Positions 34,581 to 43,930 of a DNA stretch of 64,000 nucleotides are shown here, piece after piece. The notes below the pieces were generated by a model. The model saw only the letters and a list, made by a program, of their open reading frames with translations. It was not told where the DNA came from and ran no database searches. This DNA is from JAJDOD01 sp050299835 (GTDB taxonomy: Bacteria; Pseudomonadota; Alphaproteobacteria; Rhodobacterales; Rhodobacteraceae). The stretch covers positions 1 to 64,000 of the forward strand of contig JBNKWP010000016.1 of NCBI GenBank assembly GCA_050299835.1, read 5' to 3'. The translations under genes and the position numbers were made by a program. Every line of letters starts with the position of its first letter. Position 1 is the stretch's first letter.

Positions 34581-35378
34581 ATGAGACGTTTTATCCCCTT
34601 CTTGAAATCGCCACCCCTCGTATCCGTCGTCAGGCTGCAGGGCGTCATTGCCTCCGGCACACGCGGGACGTTGAATGATCAGGCGCTGGCGGGATTGCTT
34701 CAGAAGGCATTCACGCGCGGCAAGCCTGCGGCGGTGGCCTTGGTGATCAACTCGCCGGGAGGCTCGCCCACACAATCATCCCTCATCGCGTCGCGGATAA
34801 GGCGGCTGGCCGAAGAGAAGGATGTGAAGGTCTATGCTTTCGTCGAGGATGTGGCGGCCTCGGGCGGGTATTACATTGCAAGCGCGGCGGATGAGATCTG
34901 GGTGGACCGGCATTCGATCACAGGGTCGATTGGCGTGATCTCCGCCGGGTTCGGGTTCAACGAACTGATCGGGCGCTACGGGATCGAACGCCGGGTCTAT
35001 ACAGCCGGCAAATCGAAGAGTCTCGCCGATCCGTTCCGTCCGGAAAAGCAAGAGGATGTCGAGCGGATCAAGGCGCTTCAGGAACACATTCATGCTGGTT
35101 TCATCGACCATGTGACCACCCGGCGCGGGGATAGACTGAACACCGGGACGGAGCTTTTCGACGGATCGATCTTTGTCGGCGACGAAGCTCTGCCAGTGGG
35201 GCTGATCGACGGCGTGGGGCACCTGGTTCCGACGATGAAATCCGTCTTCGGCGACAAGACGCGCTTCAAGGTCTATGCGCAAAAAAAGCCGCTTCTCAGT
35301 CGCTTCGGCATGTCTTTGGTCGGCGACGCGATGGCGGAGTTCGAAGACCGCGCGGCTTTCGCCCGTTTCGGGCTCTGA
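34581..35378 (+). CDS. S49-family signal peptide peptidase (SppA/SohB-like)
   Basis: A 265-residue short S49 peptidase. VINSPGGSPTQS forms the substrate groove, EDVAASGGYYIA carries the catalytic Ser, SITGSIGVI follows, and YTAGKSKSLADPF carries the catalytic Lys. This Ser/Lys dyad family degrades cleaved signal peptides and membrane-protein fragments. No strong membrane anchor is seen in the chosen form (ATG 34581). A small zinc-ribbon-like membrane gene follows seven bases on. Confidence 0.9.
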   Translation: MRRFIPFLKSPPLVSVVRLQGVIASGTRGTLNDQALAGLLQKAFTRGKPAAVALVINSPGGSPTQSSLIASRIRRLAEEKDVKVYAFVEDVAASGGYYIASAADEIWVDRHSITGSIGVISAGFGFNELIGRYGIERRVYTAGKSKSLADPFRPEKQEDVERIKALQEHIHAGFIDHVTTRRGDRLNTGTELFDGSIFVGDEALPVGLIDGVGHLVPTMKSVFGDKTRFKVYAQKKPLLSRFGMSLVGDAMAEFEDRAAFARFGL

Positions 35379-35384
35379 GGCGCC

Positions 35385-35549
35385 ATGCTCGTCAAGATCG
35401 TCACCCTGTTCCTGGTGTTCGTCGCGGTTCTGGGTATGTTCGGAAAACTGAGCTACCTTCTGCCCTGGCGCCGCGAGAAGTCGACGAAATGCGAAAACTG
35501 CGGTCGGCATCTCATTGGCAGCGGACCCTGCGTCTGTCGGAAAGGCTGA
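35385..35549 (+). CDS. Small membrane protein with zinc-ribbon-like tail
   Basis: A 54-residue ORF: one membrane helix (about residues 2-25), a basic turn (PWRREK), then a four-cysteine tail, CENC (36-39) and CVC (49-51), resembling a small zinc ribbon. It lies between two genes on the same strand with gaps of seven and four bases, so it is surely part of that operon. Function unknown; membrane anchoring of a metal site next to a membrane peptidase and a cation antiporter is suggestive only. Confidence 0.75.
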   Translation: MLVKIVTLFLVFVAVLGMFGKLSYLLPWRREKSTKCENCGRHLIGSGPCVCRKG

Positions 35550-35553
35550 GTAA

Positions 35554-36516
35554 ATGGTCTGGCTTACCGGATTTCTGGGGCTCGCCATTCTGTTGCTTGC
35601 GGGCGATCTTCTGGTGCGTGGGGCGGTCAACGTCGCGCTTCGGGTTGGCATTCCTGCACTGATCGTCAGCCTGACAATTGTTGCGTTCGGGACGTCCGCG
35701 CCTGAACTCCTGATCTCGGTGCAAGCCGTCATGGAAGGTGTGCCCGGCCTTGCGTTGGGCAATGTCGTCGGCTCGAACACTGCTAACATTCTTCTGGTTC
35801 TCGGTCTGCCGGCGCTGATCTCAAGACTGCATACATCCGGTTTCGATACCCGGAAGAGCTATGTGACGATGATCGGCGTCTCGCTGATCTTCGTTGGCCT
35901 CTGCTTTGCTGGGCCGCTGACCTGGTGGCACGGTCTTATTCTTCTGGGATTGCTTGCGGTCATCCTGTGGGATCAGGCGCGAGACGCCCTGAAACACCGG
36001 CGCGAGTTGAAGTCCCTGCGCAACGAGGAAGTGGACAATCCCGAAGGCGCGGATCCGACAATGCCAGGCTGGCAAATCGCCCTGTTTCTGGTGCTGGGCC
36101 TGGCGGGTCTGCCGTTCGGTGCGAAGCTGTTTGTCGACAGCTCCGTGGAAATTGCGGAGATGTTCGGCGTATCGGACAGTGTCATCGGTCTGACGCTGGT
36201 GGCGCTTGGCACATCGCTTCCGGAACTGGCGACGACCATCATGGCCGCGATCCGGCGGCAGGCGGACGTTGCGTTGGGGAATGTCATCGGCTCCAACATG
36301 TTCAACATTCTTGCGATCATGGGCGTGACGGTCCTGGTCGGCCCGGTCGAGGTCGCCCGCCCGTTTTTGACATTTGATTTGTGGGTCATGCTTGGCGCGT
36401 CCGTGCTGATTGCCCCGTTTGTCTTCAACCGAAACCTGGACATGACGCGCCGTTGGGGAATTGTGCTGACGATGCTCTATATCCTCTACATCGTCATGGT
36501 GGTGTTGCACGGATGA
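35554..36516 (+). CDS. Calcium/sodium antiporter family protein (YrbG-like)
   Basis: A 320-residue CaCA-superfamily membrane protein with two inverted halves. Each carries the alpha-repeat motifs: TIVAFGTSAPELLISV and GNVVGSNTANILLVLG in the first, LTLVALGTSLPELATTI and GNVIGSNMFNILAIMG in the second. The ion-binding Glu residues (SAPE, SLPE) are present. It exchanges Ca2+ or other cations for Na+ or H+. The start is four bases after the small gene, and the stop overlaps the SDR start. Confidence 0.92.
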   Translation: MVWLTGFLGLAILLLAGDLLVRGAVNVALRVGIPALIVSLTIVAFGTSAPELLISVQAVMEGVPGLALGNVVGSNTANILLVLGLPALISRLHTSGFDTRKSYVTMIGVSLIFVGLCFAGPLTWWHGLILLGLLAVILWDQARDALKHRRELKSLRNEEVDNPEGADPTMPGWQIALFLVLGLAGLPFGAKLFVDSSVEIAEMFGVSDSVIGLTLVALGTSLPELATTIMAAIRRQADVALGNVIGSNMFNILAIMGVTVLVGPVEVARPFLTFDLWVMLGASVLIAPFVFNRNLDMTRRWGIVLTMLYILYIVMVVLHG

Positions 36517-37298
36517 ATGGAAACGCATTGGTTACCGGCGCGGGCAAGCGCCTTGGACGCGAAATCGCGCTTTATCTTGCCGAGCGCGGGCTGAACATTG
36601 TGATCCATTACCATAACTCGGAGGAAGAGGCCGCTGAAGTAGCGGCGCTGTGCGAAGACCTTGGCGTTCGCGCCGCCACGGTCTTTGCAGATCTGACGGT
36701 GGAAGAAGACATGCAGGCTCTTGTTCCGAAAGCCGTCGAAGCCATCGGTGGCCCACTTTCCGTCCTGGTAAACTCCGCCTCCATCTTCGAACATGACACG
36801 GTGCAAACCGGCACCCGCGAAAGCTGGGATCGTCATATCGAGTCGAACCTGCGCGCTCCGTTCGTCCTGACCCAGCACTTCGCGGAACAGGCACCCGGTC
36901 CCAAGGTGGGCGGAGAGTGGAACGAACCGACGGCGCGTGCGCTGATCGTGAACATGGTCGATCAGCGCGTCCTCAAGCTGACGCCGCATTTCACTTCCTA
37001 TACGATTGCAAAGACAGGGCTATGGACCTTGACGCAAGTCAGTGCCCAGGCCCTTGCTCCCGCCGTCCGCGTAAACGCGATCGGTCCCGGTCCGACGATT
37101 CAGGGAACCCGCCAATCGCGCGCGCATTTTGCGGGACAGCGGGCGAATACAATTCTTCAACGTGGGGCAGACGCGTCGGACGTGACACATGCTTTGGGTT
37201 ACTTCCTCGACGCGCCCAGCGTGACTGGACAGCTCATCTGCGTGGACGGAGGGCAGCATCTGGGATGGCAAACGCCGGATGTGCGCGGTGTGGAGTGA
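36513..37298 (+). CDS. Short-chain dehydrogenase, FolM / pteridine-reductase-like
   Basis: A 261-residue SDR. The cofactor motif is TGAGKRLGREIA, in which RLG after TGxxK is typical of the dihydromonapterin/pteridine reductases (FolM, PTR1). The active-site pattern is SYTIAK, with Asn in NSAS. In alphaproteobacteria such SDRs often precede folate genes; here an intergenic gap and uvrC follow instead. ATG 36513 overlaps the antiporter stop. Assignment to pteridine reduction is moderate. Confidence 0.82.
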   Translation: MNGNALVTGAGKRLGREIALYLAERGLNIVIHYHNSEEEAAEVAALCEDLGVRAATVFADLTVEEDMQALVPKAVEAIGGPLSVLVNSASIFEHDTVQTGTRESWDRHIESNLRAPFVLTQHFAEQAPGPKVGGEWNEPTARALIVNMVDQRVLKLTPHFTSYTIAKTGLWTLTQVSAQALAPAVRVNAIGPGPTIQGTRQSRAHFAGQRANTILQRGADASDVTHALGYFLDAPSVTGQLICVDGGQHLGWQTPDVRGVE

Positions 37299-37596
37299 AG
37301 CCCCGACGGAAGCAAAGGTTAACGAGGGACGGTAAGTTTTGCACCGGGCGGGTCGCTGTCGCGGAAGTGTCATAAAAAATCTACGAAAATCAATCATTTC
37401 GCCGCGCTTGAAATAAAAATTCAGCAAAAACAGACAGTTACGGGCGCGCCTAAAAATTGAGCAAAACTTGAGATGGCATTGAATTCAGTGAAAAATCTTA
37501 GGGTGGAAACGGCTTGTCCCACGCCTTATCCACAGTTTCTGTGAACAGCTTTACCCTTGTGCTGCACCGGCAGAATGTGCAGCCAGTTCTAGAATC
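37299..37596. other. AT-rich region before uvrC with one DnaA box
   Basis: TTATCCACA, a consensus DnaA box, is at 37526-37534. The left part is AT-rich for this genome. A lone box with no cluster, no gidA/parA/dnaA neighbours and no 13-mers does not make an origin; a DnaA-regulated promoter is conceivable. Confidence 0.45.
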
Positions 37597-39462
37597 ATGA
37601 CTGACCCGAGCGAAACTCAAACCCCGACCGGATACCCTGTCATTCAGAGCTTTCTGAAGACGCTGGATGGCTCGCCGGGTGTTTACCGCATGCTCGACCG
37701 CAAGGGGGCGGTGCTCTATGTCGGCAAGGCTCGGAACCTGCACGCGCGGGTTTCGTCCTATGCGCGTCCGACCGGGCATTCGCCCCGCATCTCCCGGATG
37801 ATCGCGGAAACCGCGTCGATGATGGTCCTGACGACCCGGACCGAAACCGAAGCCCTTCTGCTTGAGCAGAACCTGATCAAGCAGTTGAAACCGCGCTACA
37901 ACGTGCTTTTGCGGGACGACAAATCATTCCCGAACATTCTTGTCTCGAAAGAGCACCGATATCCGCAGATCATGAAGCACCGGGGCGCCAAAAAGGAAAA
38001 GGGCAACTACTATGGTCCCTTTGCCAGCGCCGGCGCGGTGAACCGGACGCTGAACCAGTTGCAGAAAGTGTTCCTGCTGCGGAACTGTTCGGATGCGACA
38101 TTCGAGTCCCGGACCAGACCCTGCCTGCTCTACCAGATCAAGCGATGCAGCGCGCCGTGTGTCGATTACATTTCCAAGGCGGATTACGACGATCTCGTTT
38201 CGGATGCCGAAAGGTTTCTACGCGGACGGACGACCCATGTTCAGGAGAAGCTCGCCGAAGACATGCAAGCGGCTTCGAAGGCAATGGAATTCGAACGCGC
38301 CGCGGCGTTGCGGGATCGTCTGAAGGCGCTCACCTTCGTGCAGGGGACCCAGGCTGTGAACCCCTCCGGTGTGGCGGAGGCGGATGTCATCGCGTTGCAT
38401 CTGGAAGGCGGGCAGGCCTGTGTGCAGGTATTTTTCATCCGCGCCAATCAGAATTGGGGCAACCGCGACTATTATCCGCGAACCGGCGTTGGAGCGGACG
38501 CGTCGGAGGTGATGCAGGCATTCATCGGCCAGTTCTACGACGACAAGGAACCGCCCCGGCAACTTCTTCTATCGGACGCCATCGAGGACACGGATCTGAT
38601 GTCTGAGGCTTTGTCCGGCAAGGCTGGCCGGAAGGTCGAAATCCTGGTGCCGCAGCGAGGCGAGAAAAAGGAACTGGTGGCCGGGGCGCTGCGAAACGCC
38701 CGCGAAAGCCTGGCGCGCAAGATGTCGGAGACCGCCACGCAGGCGAAGCTGCTCAAGGGGCTCGGAGAGGCCTTCGATCTCGACGGCCCGCCTCGGCGGA
38801 TCGAGGTTTACGACAACTCCCACATTCAGGGCACCAACGCGGTGGGAGGAATGATCGTCGCCGGGCCGGACGGGTTCATCAAGAGCCAGTACCGCAAGTT
38901 CAACATCAAGGACACGGAACTGACGCCGGGTGACGATTTCGGCATGATGCGCGAAGTTCTGACACGGCGGTTCAAGCGTCTGTTGAAAGAGGACCCGGAC
39001 CGGCAGGGCGAGACCTGGCCGGATCTGCTGCTGATCGACGGCGGGGCCGGACAGGTGAGCGCCGTGCATTCTGTCTTGGCGGAACTGGGTGTGGAGGATG
39101 TTCCCATGATCGGTGTCGCCAAGGGCGAAGATCGCGATGCGGGCAAAGAGGAATTCTACCGTCAGGGCGCTCGGCCGTTTGCGCTAAGACGTGGCGACCC
39201 GGTGCTCTATTTCATCCAGCGGATGCGCGACGAGGCGCACCGCTTCGCGATCGGAGCCCATCGCGCCAAGCGATCGAAGGCGATCGGAGCGACGCCGCTC
39301 GACGATGTGCCAGGCGTTGGCGCGACCCGCAAGCGTGCGCTTCTGGCCCATTTCGGTTCGGCCAAGGCGGTGAGCCGTGCCGATCTTAACGACCTCAAGG
39401 CGGTCGATGGCATCTCGGATTCGCTGGCCGAGACGATCTACGACTTCTTTCACGCCAGCTAG
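37597..39462 (+). CDS. uvrC: Excinuclease ABC subunit C
   Basis: A 621-residue nucleotide-excision-repair nuclease. Domains in order: GIY-YIG (about 25-105: SPGVYRMLDRKGAVLYVGKARNL), a Cys-rich loop (CLLYQIKRCSAPC), UvrB-interacting motif (about 210-245: MQAASKAMEFERAAALRDRL), RNase H-like 3'-side nuclease (IEVYDNSHIQGTNAVGGMIV, LLLIDGGAGQ), and a tandem helix-hairpin-helix at the end (DDVPGVGATRKRALLAHFGS). Full length and complete. It makes both incisions around the lesion with UvrAB. Confidence 0.97.
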   Translation: MTDPSETQTPTGYPVIQSFLKTLDGSPGVYRMLDRKGAVLYVGKARNLHARVSSYARPTGHSPRISRMIAETASMMVLTTRTETEALLLEQNLIKQLKPRYNVLLRDDKSFPNILVSKEHRYPQIMKHRGAKKEKGNYYGPFASAGAVNRTLNQLQKVFLLRNCSDATFESRTRPCLLYQIKRCSAPCVDYISKADYDDLVSDAERFLRGRTTHVQEKLAEDMQAASKAMEFERAAALRDRLKALTFVQGTQAVNPSGVAEADVIALHLEGGQACVQVFFIRANQNWGNRDYYPRTGVGADASEVMQAFIGQFYDDKEPPRQLLLSDAIEDTDLMSEALSGKAGRKVEILVPQRGEKKELVAGALRNARESLARKMSETATQAKLLKGLGEAFDLDGPPRRIEVYDNSHIQGTNAVGGMIVAGPDGFIKSQYRKFNIKDTELTPGDDFGMMREVLTRRFKRLLKEDPDRQGETWPDLLLIDGGAGQVSAVHSVLAELGVEDVPMIGVAKGEDRDAGKEEFYRQGARPFALRRGDPVLYFIQRMRDEAHRFAIGAHRAKRSKAIGATPLDDVPGVGATRKRALLAHFGSAKAVSRADLNDLKAVDGISDSLAETIYDFFHAS

Positions 39463-39917
39463 GCTGCTCGGGGTCGGGAAGCACCTTGGACACATCCGAA
39501 TTCAGAACGATGGAGCGCGATGGCTGGCCGGCCCCTGTCAGTGCGTAAAGCGGTCCAGCGAGACCAGGTGAGCCGCACCCTGGAGCAATTCCGGGACTGA
39601 TTGGATCGCTTTTCTCCGCCTCTCGGCTGCGCATCGAACGCGAAAAGCGATACGCGTTTCCGACTGACCCGGAAACGCTCGAAGGGAACCGGGACGAGTG
39701 CGGCGCCACGCGATACGCCCGGACGTGAGCCGCGACATCAGAGCGACACTCGGCCTCGGCATATGCTGTCCAGCATGACAGAAGCTGCATCACTCAATCC
39801 ATGTTTTGCGGGCGTGTGACGCACAGGTGACAATATCGGCTGGAAACCGCGGGTTCCGGAGGCATTGAGTTCTTCCGGTACTTCCCCTCTATGCCCGCGC
39901 GGATTAAGCAGAAGACA
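39463..39917. other. Intergenic region with hairpin, no gene
   Basis: A perfect GCGTTTCCG / CGGAAACGC hairpin (39654-39678, 7-base loop) is the only clear structure. It lacks a T-tract. Frames on both strands have no ribosome-binding site or family motif. The pgsA promoter should lie near the right end but is not obvious. Confidence 0.5.
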
Positions 39918-40598
39918 ATGACCTGGAACATTCCGAATATTCTCACAGTTCTGCGGCTTCTGGCCGCTCCGGGCGTTGTGCTTCTGTTTCTGTATTTCAC
40001 CCGACCCTGGGCTGATTGGTTTGCGCTTCTGTTGTTCGCCGGTGCGGCCATTACAGACTGGTTCGACGGCTATCTTGCGCGGCTCTGGAAGCAGGAATCG
40101 AAATTCGGCGCCATGCTCGATCCGATTGCCGACAAGGCGATGGTGGTGATCGCACTTCTGCTGATCGCCGGGCTGTCCGGTGTGCACCGACCTGATGGAA
40201 TGGACCCGTGGATTCTCCTGCCCGCAACGGTCATCATTTTCCGCGAGGTCTTTGTCTCGGGGCTGCGGGAGTTTCTGGGCGATACGGCCGGTACGCTCAA
40301 GGTCACGAAACTGGCGAAGTGGAAAACCACGGTACAGATGGTAGCCATTGGCGTTCTTTTCGGAACCGGGATCTTCGAGCATATGCTGATCGAGCGCACC
40401 GTTGGCATGGACTCGTCGGTCTATGCGGAGATCATGGTGGGCGGAGATGATCCGTTGAACCTGCGAGCTATCGACACCGCCTATTGGGCAACCTGGTGGA
40501 TCGGCGTTGCATTACTGTGGGTTGCGGGGGCTTTGACGCTGATCACCGGAATCGACTATTTTCGGAAGGCCTTGCCGCATCTGAGGGATGGCCCATGA
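39918..40598 (+). CDS. pgsA: CDP-diacylglycerol-glycerol-3-phosphate 3-phosphatidyltransferase
   Basis: A 226-residue integral membrane enzyme with the CDP-alcohol phosphotransferase signature DG(x2)AR(x8)G(x3)D(x3)D in DWFDGYLARLWKQESKFGAM followed by LDPIAD. The N-terminus NIPNILTVLRLLAAPG is typical of PgsA. It makes phosphatidylglycerol phosphate. A 30-residue insertion after the catalytic core (about 150-185) is as in many alphaproteobacteria. ATG 39918 chosen; the stop overlaps moaD. Confidence 0.93.
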   Translation: MTWNIPNILTVLRLLAAPGVVLLFLYFTRPWADWFALLLFAGAAITDWFDGYLARLWKQESKFGAMLDPIADKAMVVIALLLIAGLSGVHRPDGMDPWILLPATVIIFREVFVSGLREFLGDTAGTLKVTKLAKWKTTVQMVAIGVLFGTGIFEHMLIERTVGMDSSVYAEIMVGGDDPLNLRAIDTAYWATWWIGVALLWVAGALTLITGIDYFRKALPHLRDGP

Positions 40599-40843
40599 TC
40601 GACGTTCTCTATTTCGCCTGGCTGCGTGAACGTATCGGAGCGCCAAGCGAGCAGATCGAGACCAGCGCCGCGAACGTGCGCGGATTGGTGGAAGAACTGA
40701 AGGAGCGGTCCGAGGCCCACGCGCTGGCCTTTTCCGACATGACTGCGGTGCGCGTTGCCGTGGATCAGGAATTGACGGAAATGGACGCGTCACTGGATGG
40801 CGCACGCGAAGTCGCCTTCTTCCCTCCCATGACCGGCGGATGA
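40595..40843 (+). CDS. moaD: Molybdopterin synthase small subunit MoaD
   Basis: An 82-residue ubiquitin-fold protein ending in PPMTGG; the terminal Gly-Gly is adenylated and thiocarboxylated to donate sulfur for molybdopterin. It starts YFAWLRERIG, as in MoaD. It overlaps pgsA by four bases at its start and moaE by four at its end. Pairing pgsA-moaD-moaE is common in Rhodobacteraceae. Confidence 0.94.
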   Translation: MIDVLYFAWLRERIGAPSEQIETSAANVRGLVEELKERSEAHALAFSDMTAVRVAVDQELTEMDASLDGAREVAFFPPMTGG

Positions 40844-41280
40844 AAGTACGCGTTCAAGCCGAGCCCTTCGACATGGGGGCGGAGGTCGAGGCGTTTGCCG
40901 CCAATGTGGACGGTGCAGGTGCGATTGTCACGTTCTCCGGTCTGGTCCGGGATGAGGGCGGCACCTTGAGCGCGATGGAGATCGAGCACTATCCGGGCAT
41001 GACGGAACGGGCGCTGCAGAAGATCCGCGCCGAGGCGATGGAAAGATGGCAGCTTGCCGACGCATTGGTTATTCATCGCTTCGGTTCACTGAAGCCGGGC
41101 GAACAGATCATGATGGTTGCCACAGCCGCGCGTCACCGGGCGGATGCCTTCGCGGCGGCGGAGTTCCTGATGGATTACCTCAAGTCCCGCGCACCTTTCT
41201 GGAAGAAGGAATTCGCTGCGGGTGGCGAAAGCTGGGTGGCCGCGAAGGATGAGGACGAAGACGCGCTGAAGAGGTGGTGA
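40840..41280 (+). CDS. moaE: Molybdopterin synthase large subunit MoaE
   Basis: A 146-residue catalytic subunit: GAIVTFSGLVRD, EIEHYPGMTERALQKI, HRFGSLKPGEQIMMVATAARHRADAF, and the active-site lysine region FWKKE. It converts cyclic pyranopterin monophosphate to molybdopterin with MoaD. Full length. Confidence 0.95.
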   Translation: MKVRVQAEPFDMGAEVEAFAANVDGAGAIVTFSGLVRDEGGTLSAMEIEHYPGMTERALQKIRAEAMERWQLADALVIHRFGSLKPGEQIMMVATAARHRADAFAAAEFLMDYLKSRAPFWKKEFAAGGESWVAAKDEDEDALKRW

Positions 41281-41341
41281 TGCACTCGCCCGCATCGCCG
41301 GTCTCACCGGGAGCGGGGAGACAGTGACCTACACGGTACCG

Positions 41342-41378
41342 CCTCCCCCTCCGTTACGGAGGGGGAACGAGGGGGAGG
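41342..41378. repeat. Dual inverted repeat between moaE and hrpB
   Basis: CCCCCTCCG-TTA-CGGAGGGGG (41345-41365) is perfect. CCTCCCCC (41342-41349) can alternatively pair with GGGGGAGG (41371-41378). It sits exactly between convergent genes and is symmetrical, so it may stop transcription from both sides or be a REP-like element. No T-tract. Confidence 0.6.
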
Positions 41379-43775
41379 CTATCCACGATCTCGCCGCTTT
41401 GCCCTCAGCGTTGGATCAGCCACGCGAGGGTTCTCGGGCCAGGGGTGCTTGGGATAGCGCCCGCGCATGTCCTTGCGCACATCGGCGTAGGACGTATCCC
41501 AGAAGCCGGGCACATCCATCGTGGTCTGCAATGGGCGGCCAGCGGGTGACAGCAACGTGACCCTCAGGGCGCGACCAGCCACCACGGGGTGGTGCGTTGT
41601 CCCGAACATCTCCTGCAGACGCAGTTCGATCTCCGGGTCGTCCCGGCCATAGTCGATGGGAATCTTCCGGCCCAACGGTGTCTCGAAATGCGCCGGGGCC
41701 TCTCTGGCAAGCAATTGTTGCTGATCCCATGTCAACATGGCTTCAAGCGCGGGCTTGAGGTTGAATGACTTCCAGGCGGCGGCGGTTCGGATGCCCTTCA
41801 GAAATGGCTTCAGCCAGATCTCCACCATCTCCAGAAGCGCCGCGTCGGACATATCAGGCATATCATTGCCAGCTTCGCGCATAAGTGCCACACGGGCGCG
41901 GAACCTGTCGGCTTCCGGGTTGACCGGAAGGCCGAGGTCCCGGACACCATCGAGCATCGCCGTGGCCACCGCATCCTCTGGCGCCTCGCTCCAGTGGCGG
42001 CTGGACAGCACTAGCGCACCAAACCGTTCCTCGGTCCTTGCCTCCACCTGTCCCCTGCGTTTCGACCAATCGGCTGTCGAGACGATCTCGATCTGGTCGG
42101 CAAAAAGCGAACGCAGAGCACTCTCGGTGATCGGCACGGCGTTTCGGATCGTCGCCTCGGTCGGATGACCGTCCGTGTCGGTCACGACAAGCAGGCGAGT
42201 CGCGGCGAGAGGGTCGCCGGGATCCATCTTCGCCCCCTTGCCGCCCGAAAGCAGCCAGCGCGGTGTGTCGCCGGGACGGCGGAGGCCAATGCGATCGGGA
42301 TAGGCCAGTGCCGCCTGTTCGGCGAAGTCCGGGATGCTGCCTGGGCCTCCAAATCGTTTCAGGCGTCGCGTTTCTGCGCGAATGCGTTCCAGAGCAGGGG
42401 ACCGATCCGATCCCCGCAAGGCATCGAGCCGCAGGGTCAGATCGCAACCTGCTCCCCGGAGCGGGTCGCGGTCGGAGAGTAATGCGGCAAGCGGTGCCGC
42501 AGCGGCCCCCGCAAGGTTCAGCATATGTGCAAGCCGTGGATGCAACGGGACACGCGCGACGGACTTGCCGTGCTTTGTGATCCGGGCGTCCTCGGTCAGC
42601 GCCCCGAGGCTGCGAAGCAGCGCCCGTGCTTCCGCAAGCCCGCGGTCCGGCGGTGGCGTCAGGAAATGCAGATCGTCGCTGCCCCATTCCGCCATTTCCA
42701 GGGCAAGCCCGGACAGATCGGCTGTCTCGATCTCGGGCGGGGGAAAGGCTGCTAGCGCCCCCTCTTCGCCCTTCGTCCAGAGCCGGTAACAGATCCCCTC
42801 GGCAACCCGGCCCGCGCGGCCGCGGCGCTGGATCGCTTCCGCCCGCGTCACCTTTTCAGTCACAAGCCGCGACATGCCGGAGCCGGGATCGAAACGAGCG
42901 CGTCTCGCAAGACCACCGTCGATCACGACTTCGATGTCGGGCAATGTGAGCGATGTTTCGGCAATGGCCGTGGCCAGAACCAGCCGCCGCCGACCCGAGG
43001 CGCGAAGGGCCTTTTGCTGCTGGGCAAAGGGCAGTGCGCCGTAGAGCGGCAGTATCTCGATCCCGGTGAGGTCACCCAGACCGGCCATCACCCGACGGAT
43101 CTCACCCTCTCCGGGAAGGAAGGCCAAGAGGCTGCCTTCGGTCTCGCCCAAAGCGCGAAGGATCAGGGATACCATATCGCGGTCAAACCGCGCGTCCCGC
43201 GCGCGCGGCTTGTCGAGCCAGCGGGTTTCAACCGGGAAGCTCTTCCCCGCGCTGGAAAGGAGCGGTGCATCCATCAACCGGGCAACGGGGTCCGCATCGA
43301 GCGTGGCGGACATCACCAGAAGGATAAGGTCGGGTCTGAGCGCCGCACGGCATTCCAATGCAAGCGCAAGTCCGAGATCCGCATTGAGAGACCGTTCGTG
43401 GAATTCGTCGAAGATCACCGCGCCGATTCCGTCCAGCGACGGGTCGGACTGGATCATCCGGGTCAGGATGCCTTCGGTGACCACCTCGATGCGGGTGGCC
43501 GGGCCGGACTTCGCCTCCCCCCGGATGCGGTATCCGATGGTCTCGCCCACTTTCTCGGCCAGGGTTTCGGCCATGCGTGCTGCTGCTGCGCGGGCCGCGA
43601 TCCTGCGCGGTTCAAGCATCACGATCCGTCCGGAGGTGAGATTTGCCATGAGAATGGCCAACGGAACCTGTGTTGTCTTGCCCGCGCCGGGTGGGGCCTG
43701 AAGCACGGCCATTCCTCTGTCGGCAATTGTGCCAATCAGATCGTCCAGAATGTCGTGGATGGGAAGCTCCGCCAT
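41379..43775 (-). CDS. hrpB: ATP-dependent helicase HrpB
   Basis: A 798-residue DEAH/RHA-type helicase: Walker A QAPPGAGKTTQVPLA (about 26-40), motif II FDEFHERSLNADLGLAL (DEFH rather than DEAH, normal for HrpB), motif III MSATLDA, motif VI QRRGRAGR, then HA2 and the HrpB C-terminal domain (PRVADPTLRAKRRDRG at the end). ATG 43775 is used; the frame stays open upstream only as antisense of unrelated sequence. The exact RNA substrate is unknown. Convergent with moaE. Confidence 0.94.
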   Translation of the reverse strand: MAELPIHDILDDLIGTIADRGMAVLQAPPGAGKTTQVPLAILMANLTSGRIVMLEPRRIAARAAAARMAETLAEKVGETIGYRIRGEAKSGPATRIEVVTEGILTRMIQSDPSLDGIGAVIFDEFHERSLNADLGLALALECRAALRPDLILLVMSATLDADPVARLMDAPLLSSAGKSFPVETRWLDKPRARDARFDRDMVSLILRALGETEGSLLAFLPGEGEIRRVMAGLGDLTGIEILPLYGALPFAQQQKALRASGRRRLVLATAIAETSLTLPDIEVVIDGGLARRARFDPGSGMSRLVTEKVTRAEAIQRRGRAGRVAEGICYRLWTKGEEGALAAFPPPEIETADLSGLALEMAEWGSDDLHFLTPPPDRGLAEARALLRSLGALTEDARITKHGKSVARVPLHPRLAHMLNLAGAAAAPLAALLSDRDPLRGAGCDLTLRLDALRGSDRSPALERIRAETRRLKRFGGPGSIPDFAEQAALAYPDRIGLRRPGDTPRWLLSGGKGAKMDPGDPLAATRLLVVTDTDGHPTEATIRNAVPITESALRSLFADQIEIVSTADWSKRRGQVEARTEERFGALVLSSRHWSEAPEDAVATAMLDGVRDLGLPVNPEADRFRARVALMREAGNDMPDMSDAALLEMVEIWLKPFLKGIRTAAAWKSFNLKPALEAMLTWDQQQLLAREAPAHFETPLGRKIPIDYGRDDPEIELRLQEMFGTTHHPVVAGRALRVTLLSPAGRPLQTTMDVPGFWDTSYADVRKDMRGRYPKHPWPENPRVADPTLRAKRRDRG

Positions 43776-43930
43776 GTGGAACTCATAGCGATGCGCGCTG
43801 CGGCGGGCAATTCGGCGGCGTGCGCAAGCCGGAAACAGGGCCGCGAATTCGCAAATTGCGGTACTCAGGCGCAGATCGATGCAATCCGTCCTCTGGACAC
43901 AATGGATTGGCCAAGCCAAGGTCCGCGGCA

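Noticed and set aside
37299..37596. Replication origin before uvrC
   Set aside because: Only one DnaA box, with no cluster, no unwinding repeats and no origin-associated genes.
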